From Diphasiastrum complanatum (lineage: Eukaryota; Streptophyta; Lycopodiopsida; Lycopodiales; Lycopodiaceae), in contig CM055112.1 in the NCBI GenBank assembly GCA_029204225.1, positions 27,227,821-27,291,820 on the forward strand: a stretch of 64,000 bases of DNA, given 5' to 3'. Both the position numbers and the translations under genes were made by a program. Of the stretch, positions 57,962 through 64,000 are shown piece after piece (positions within the stretch are counted from its first letter, which is position 1; the number at the start of each line of letters is the position of its first letter). The notes beneath the pieces were generated by a model. The model was not told the DNA's origin and did not search any database. It saw only the letters and a program-made list of their open reading frames with translations.

Positions 57962-58297
57962 CTCTATTGCAATGTTGCAGCAGATCACGTTCCGCTGCAA
58001 CAGCGATCCGGAACGAGTGTCCCAGATTGCCAGTGTTCCAGACAGTGGAACGCTGTCCGGATCGCTTTTTTTTTCAATTAATTTTTCTCATAAAAGTTCC
58101 AAAAAAACAACTAAATGGCCTAAAAAAAACGTTAATAGGAGCAGAAAAAAAGTTACAAACTGTCTAAAAAATTTCACACACCAATGAATCTGATTTTTTT
58201 GAAAAAAAATGAAATTTTTTTAGTACACATTCCTGGAAACCCTAACGGGATTTCCCGAATCACGTTCCGGAACGGAATGTGCAACAGTGCTCTATTG
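57962..58297. mobile_element. hAT-type MITE 2 with perfect 8-bp target duplication
   Basis: The element is 57970-58289 (320 bp), with ends CAATGTTGCA and CACTGTTGCA in inverted orientation and perfect CTCTATTG duplications at 57962-57969 and 58290-58297. Subterminal CACGTTCCG and CGGAACG words are repeated at both ends. There is no coding capacity. It lies 49 bp from MITE 1 and differs in sequence, so it is a separate family. Confidence 0.9.
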
Positions 58298-61080
58298 ACT
58301 AGAGCTATAATCACAAATCTCAAATCAGAAATTTGGTATCACATCAAGAACAATGAATAGAAAATGGCGACGATACACTCTTCTCCACCTAGAACACTGC
58401 ACAATCAACATCCTACAAAGAATTGCAATAGAGCCGTCTACACGACTTGAGAGAGCAAACCAACTGAATGAGATTGTCTTTTGGACTATTGCTTATATAC
58501 TAATTTGGAGGTCCTTATGGAATTTTCCAAGAAGTTGTTGGTGAATTAGGTCTAAGATTCCTCAACATTATCCACAATCCTACAAGTTTTTAGAGGGGAC
58601 TCAATTTTGACAAGTTCTTCTAGTCTTATCCACAATTTGTGAGCTCAGGATGTACCTTGTGCCCCAAAATTGACAGCTGGAGCCATTTTTGTGCAGACCT
58701 TGAGCTAGGGACCAATAGATTGTAGAGGCTCACTCGGTTCAAGGAGTTGGTGTCAAAATAATCCTCGACGCTCTCCTAATTTAAAAACATTGCCCTTAGT
58801 GTGGGCGTAGAAGAGATGCTAATCTATCAAAATAATTGTCTTGCCCACTAGTGTGGGCACATAAGAGCATGTGAGAGAATGTAAGCAGTCATGAACGTGA
58901 ACTAAAAGCCTAAGAAGCTACTGTTGATGGTTGTAATGATGATGATGGGATAGCTATTGCAAATGCTTTGGTTCGATTCTCAAGATGACGAGTGTCTTCA
59001 AGAACATCAATAGGGTCTCATCAATAGGATGCCCATCTTCCTGAGTACTGGCTGTCGTCATCTATTGTGTTGAACTCTAACCCATCGATTATATGAATAG
59101 TTTGAGAGCTGGATATGCTTATTTGAGATTTAGATTTGTTAAGCACAAGGTTTTACAAAGACAACTTAGGAAGAGAAATTGGCTCTCAATTTGATAGACC
59201 TTTATGCATAGCCCAATGAATTATCGTTCCTAGTTGCACCAATGTGTGACATTTTTCATGTTAGCCTACTTGGTGGGTTGGTTCATTGCTTCTTTATACT
59301 ATTGTTGAATGTGCCTCAAATTTCTAGTGATGGATAGCTAGATAAGGGAGGAGTGTATTCGTTTGCCAAGACAAAAGGTGAAACGGAAGGTGCTGCTGTT
59401 GACCAAATTGTTGTAGTTAAACTATGCCTAACAAACATGCCAAATTCATTATGTTTTCTATAACCACCCAACCGTAGATTCATTTAGTTAGCAATCACTA
59501 TCAATATCAAGGCATACTAAATCATAGTCTTCTGAAACTGCGATTTGTGCTTGAATTGATTCGGTATTGTTCGAATAGGATTTTGTTCGAATTGGACCTA
59601 CTCAACACCTCGAGCAACTCTCTAAATTGCTTGCAGGTGCATGTACACATGATAAAAGACGGAGCAACATTTTGTTTAGTGTTTACACCTTGGATATTTT
59701 TACGCACTAGTGAGGTGCATATTCGATTGCTTATCCACTTGATGCTAGTTTGCAATTTAAACATTCACATTTGGTTCACAAATTAATCATTTCATGAAAA
59801 CAAAAACTTTAATGATTGCTAACACTTTTCTTCAAAAGATTAGGTTCTAGATTGCTTGATTTGGATCATAGATTAGGTTATGGTGAAGCATTTACATACT
59901 TTGTTGTCACTTCTAGGGCAACTTCATGTCTATTAAGAAAGGAAAAATTGGCTGACTTGATAAATACACAACTTGAGTTGATCTTGTCTATATTGGAGAA
60001 TATACAATCGTAGCTAATCTACTACCTCTACATCCTCCTCTATTTGAATCAAACCCAAGAGCATCCTAATTCTATATTTGTCCCCTTCAATTAACCTCCT
60101 TTGGCATACTATTCATACTTCTTCACTTGCTCCATCTATGACTCTTTCAATTACCTCATCTTAAGTTGAGTCTCTTAACACGTTTCTACCCTCTAGTAGC
60201 TCAACACAACTACAAGCTAGTCAAAAGATTTGTACATAATACATATGGAATAGCACTTACACAGACAAAATATTCATTCCATTCACCACAATGTCGTTGC
60301 TTTACTTGTTTTTTAAGCAACTTTTCAACCTCAAGCTATTGATTATCATATACTAGTCCCTGAGCTTGAGCCAAGAGGGCCGTGTGTTTTTGGTTGCCAA
60401 AAAAATGTTGAAGAGCTTTGATCAAATTGCTAATCTTGACTTGGTTTAGTAGATCAAGCATGTGAGCTGCTCCTATGATCTTTTTAGGAATATCAAACAT
60501 TCCAATGTTAAGGGGTGGTAGTTTCTTGGCATCTCAAAAGGGAAACTTGTAGTGAGAGCCGTACTTCTCACTAGTAATGAAAGTTTGCTCTCACTATCAT
60601 TCACATACTATTTTTGACAATTTAGTGCATTATGAAGATGAGATTTGGCTTCTCGAGCATCTTATTGGACGCTACAAGCTCTCGAATTGCTTCAACTTTG
60701 GAATTCTTCTTGAGAGCAAGTCCAGTCATCTTGTGGCTCGCGCCATGGAACATTCACTGACCTAGCCTAATATTGGCATTGTGTTCACTTCAAATATGAA
60801 TGATTTGAAGCACCTAGTCTACTATTAACATATCCATAATTTTTTTTTTCAAGAAAGAACTAAATTGGTTTCTAAAAGGCTTGGTTCAAAACTAGTTTGT
60901 ATCGAAGAGTCCGCCATTTTGAATCAAACGAAGACTATTGTACTAATCTTTGCACATGCATAAGCTACACATGTAGAAATCAAGGTGAAGACACCAACAT
61001 GCTATTATAATTAGGTTAGTAGACAAGTCAAATGTAGTTCCACCATCCATGTAACCATTCCCATTGTAGAAGCCCAGTTG
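58298..61080. other. Unassigned stretch, probably LIMR intron
   Basis: No recognised exon, repeat family or RNA gene. Short frames at 59816-60013 and 60577-60765 have no known relative. The missing LIMR exons were searched for by eye and not found. Confidence 0.4.
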
Positions 61081-61306
61081 TCTCTAGACCAGACATGAGG
61101 GTCCGGGCCAAAGTGCCCGCGTCCGACGCCCGGACCTGGACGCGTCCGACCCTCAGACGCGGGGTGGGACGCGTCCCTTTTATTTTTAATTTTTTTTTTT
61201 AAGGCTGGACGCCTCTGGGGCTCAGAACGCGTCCGGGCCCCGGACGCTTTTTAAAAAAAAAAAAAAAGCAAAAACCCGCAGGCCCTGCGGATAGTCCGCA
61301 GAACCC

Positions 61307-61318
61307 GAGAGAGAGAGA

Positions 61319-61391
<73 letters not shown>
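61307..61391 (+). repeat. GA microsatellite
   Basis: About 40 GA units with one interruption near 61333, followed by a GT-rich stretch to about 61480. Confidence 0.95.
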
Positions 61392-61396
<5 letters not shown>

Positions 61397-61667
61397 TGTT
61401 TGTGTGTGTGTGTGTGAAAATTGTGTATGTGTGAAAATTGTGTGTTGATTTATGTGCATTCAGTTGTGTGTGTGGTGATCTGTGTGTGAGAGAGAGAGAG
61501 AGAGGAAGAGACAGAGAGTGTGAGGAACGTAGAGCGAGAGGATTTGTGTGTGTGCACAATGTGTGTGTGTGAGTTTAGGATTTAGGTTCAAGGGTGCTTG
61601 GGTTTGGGGTTTAGGGTTTAGGGCGGGAGAGCTTGGATTTCCGTGCTTCTGTGTGTGTGCGTGAGAG

Positions 61668-61670
<3 letters not shown>

Positions 61671-61709
<39 letters not shown>
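61671..61709 (+). repeat. GA microsatellite abutting the hAT start codon
   Basis: GA run ending in the A of the transposase ATG at 61709. Confidence 0.95.
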
Positions 61710-61713
<4 letters not shown>

Positions 61714-63970
61714 TGCTCGTCCCATTTGGGATGAGGTGGAGGTCATGCCCGACAAAAAGTAGCGTTGCCCTTTTTGTCGAAAGCAGTTCATAGGGAACGC
61801 TTCTCGGGTTCGAGCACATCTGGGGGGGTTGCGAGTCCGACCCACGGGGGGGACGCTACGGGATCGGCATTTGTATGGTCATCTCCGCTGTGGAGAGGGC
61901 TCGCATCATGGAGACATATTCTGAGATAGCTGCTGAGCCCGACGAGCCGTCCACAGATGCCGCGGACTCTATTTCTACTGGTGCACCCATTGCCACCGAC
62001 CCTGCCACTGGTACACCCAGCGCCACCGCCCCCACCGTCGCATCTGCCCCCGCCACCGCCGTTGCATCCGCACCCGCCCCCGCCACCGCCTCCGCTAGTA
62101 CTCCCCATGGATCCATGGCCTCCACTGCTGCACCTACGCCTCTGCCATCACCGTTAGATCTGCACGGCCCGTCCACATCCTCCGCTTCCGCACCTGCACC
62201 TATGCCACCACCTCTACATCCGCATCGTCCATCTGCAGCCTCCCAGCCATCCACATCCCGAGGCACCAGATAGATGTCCATGCCGGATCTTTCAGAGAGG
62301 GGCAGCACAGAGAGGCCACCAGGACCATAGCACAGATGTTCTATGACCTGAACGTCCCCTTTATCATGGCATCATCCCGCATATTTCGAGAGGCTATCTC
62401 GAAAGTTGTAGTCTGCGGGCCCGGCTGCACACCACCCACAGCCGACGCACTACAAGGCCCTTTGCTCCAGGACCAGGTTTGCATCAGTCAGAGAGAGACT
62501 AGCCGCATTGCACGAGGCTTGGGATAGATACGGCTGATGTTCTTGCACAGTATCGACGCCTCCGAGGCAGAGAGAGTGCATTCGGCCGAGTACATTTACG
62601 ACATCATTCGCGCGGCGATAGAGGAGGTCGGGCCACAGCGCGTTGTCCAGTATAATATTCTTTTATTAGTTGCTTGCTCATTTGCTGCTTGATGTTGATA
62701 CAATAGTTCTGTGTAGTTTTCGATTGATTGCAATGTGTTTCTCGAGCTGTGAACTGATCGTGTGAACGTATCGCAAAAGGTTGTGAAGGACAATGCGTCC
62801 AACTGCCGCGGTATGGGGGAGCTTCTTATGGCAGACTACCCCTCCATGTCTGGACTCCATGCGTTGCACACTCACTGGACCTCCTCTTGCATTCCATCGG
62901 GCGCCTGCCTTGGGTCAGTGACATTCTCATGAGGGCACTTGCGGTCGTGGATTTCGTCACACGCAAGCGCCGCATGACGGCACTTTTCCGCACATTCAGC
63001 AGGTAACTTGCCACTTACTTTTTGGCTCGTTCAAGATGCTCGTTTTTTTTTGGCTCGTTTCATGTGTGCCTCTCATTCCGTTTGTCAATGCAGGCTCGAC
63101 TTGAAGAAGCCCGCTCACACCCACTTCGCCTACCAGTTCATCATGCTTGAGCGGCTACACAAGCTCAAGGGTGAATTGTGGCACATGGCCACTTCGGCAG
63201 AGTTCACTGCCATGGACCTGTCCACGACCCCAGAGGGCTTGGCCTTCCACGAGATCCTCTTCACGGAGCCTTTCTGGGTGGATATGCAGCAGCTCATGGA
63301 TGTCATGTGCCCCATCTACTCTGTTCTGAGACTCGTTGCTCGCGAGGGGTGCACGATGGGCCTCATTTACGAGTTCATGGACCGCATAGGCAAGTCTCTC
63401 CAGCGTTCTGAGTTGGACCCTGCCAGGTATAACTTTTTTCTGTCTCACCATCCTTACTTCCATTTCGCACTCCGTTTCGTCTTGCTGCCGCAACACAATG
63501 GTATGTAACTGTTGCCTCCACGTGGTTTGGTCCACAGGTTGGAGCCTATCAGGCGCTTGTGGCAGCCGCGATGGGATAAGTTTCACCGGCCCATTCACAG
63601 TGTGGCCCACATATTGCATCCGCTGTTTTCAGAGCGAGAGGCAGTACGACGATGCAGAGTTGCGTGCGGACTGGTTCGCATACATCCGCCGCCTCAGCAG
63701 CGATATTGGGTTCCGCAGTAGGCTCGAGGTGCAGAGGCTTGGTTACAGGTAAACTCTTGATCTATCGTACGCTGTCGTTCGTTCAATTTCCCTGCGCGGG
63801 CTCAAGTGTACTCAAGCATATCGTTGCTCAACTGCAGGCACTCTCTGGGGTTGTTCGGCGAGGACCTTGCACGTGTTCGAGAGAACAGGCTCTTGCCTGT
63901 ATCATGGTCGGAGAGCTACGGCGCCGAACAGCCAGACCTGAGGACGCTCGCGCTCCAAGTCCTTTCACAG
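61709..63970 (+). pseudogene. hAT transposase gene, several exons, broken
   Basis: Starts MAARPIWDEVEVMPDKK, then a TAG (61760) where Trp is expected, followed by a BED-type finger (RCPFCRKQFIGNASRVRAHL). A low-complexity Ala/Pro/Ser stretch (61875-62273) leads to the DUF659 part (MFYDLNVPFIMASSRIFREA, 62336 on) and, after an intron near 62650-62780, VVKDNASNC. Later exons have clean splice sites in matching phase: 62782-63002, 63094-63426 (LKKPAHTHFAYQFIMLERLH), 63538-63748 (LEPIRRLWQPRWDKFH) and 63838-63970, ending SESYGAEQPDLRTLALQVLS at the start of the dimerisation region. Frameshifts near 62870 and 63640, plus the TAG, show it is not functional. The final exon lies beyond the window. 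Confidence 0.85.
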
Positions 63971-64000
63971 GTACGTTTTCTTGTCTCATTCATCCAACCA

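Larger units (their letters stand above)
61090..64000 (+). mobile_element. hAT transposon, degraded, right end outside the window
   Basis: The left end is placed near CAGACATGAGGGTCCGG (61090) because dense GCGTCCGG-type subterminal repeats start there and run to about 61250, as in plant hAT ends. Long GA runs follow (61307-61391 and 61671-61709), then a transposase gene. The right terminal repeat is not reached, so the target duplication cannot be verified. Confidence 0.6.

Noticed and set aside
61875-62308. Ala/Pro-rich or Gly-rich proteins on both strands in the hAT region
   Set aside because: Low-complexity GC-rich sequence gives open frames on both strands; this is the linker between the BED finger and DUF659 part of the transposase.

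Overview
This is nuclear DNA from a land plant with a large, repeat-filled genome. Three host-type genes are plant-like: a PPP4R2-type phosphatase subunit, DPM2, and the first exon of an LMBR1/LIMR-type membrane protein. Everything else is dominated by Ty1/copia elements nested in one another, with smaller amounts of Ty3/gypsy, LINE, SINE and hAT DNA, and very long CT/GA microsatellites. A fern or another non-flowering plant would fit, but that is an inference from texture, not a demonstrated identity.

Layout. 0-5 kb: an LTR-like block, a LINE fragment and a broken copia element (A). 5.1-6.1 kb: PPP4R2-like gene (minus strand). 6.5-8.5 kb: a gag scrap and a copia fragment (B). 8.5-18.2 kb: a decayed minus-strand copia element (C), split by a young plus-strand copia element (D, 11970-17391). 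D has LTRs that look identical, a perfect 5-bp target duplication and one open gag-pol frame that lacks the end of RT and most of RNase H. 20.7-21.25 kb: DPM2 in two exons. 21.2-23.7 kb: CT-rich tandem units. 23.7-24.6 kb: end of a gypsy chromovirus (J). 25.4-30.8 kb: copia E (minus) with both LTRs, one truncated. 31.8-34.05 kb: a gypsy gag-protease-RT piece (K) cut by another LTR. 35.2 kb: tRNA-derived SINE head. 36.5 kb: a CT tract of about 115 units. 37.05-43.7 kb: copia F (plus), interrupted by a 1.07-kb LTR-like block that is the inverted partner of the block at 314-1375. 43.7-48.7 kb: scrambled D-family pieces, then copia G (minus). 49.0-50.9 kb: 3' half of copia H. 51-56 kb: degenerate repeats and gene-poor sequence. 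56.9-57.3 kb: LIMR first coding exon. 57.49-58.3 kb: two adjacent hAT-type MITEs with 8-bp target duplications. 61.09-64.0 kb: a degraded autonomous-type hAT element running off the right edge.

The host genes show no functional link with one another. DPM2 belongs to dolichol-phosphate-mannose synthesis in the ER. PPP4R2 is a regulatory subunit of protein phosphatase 4. LIMR is a multi-pass membrane protein. The window mainly records successive insertion, truncation and inversion. No convincing new biological system is visible. The most informative object is element D, a recently inserted copia element that appears unable to complete reverse transcription by itself. LTR boundaries were read by eye from TG...CA ends, primer-binding sites and repeat matches.
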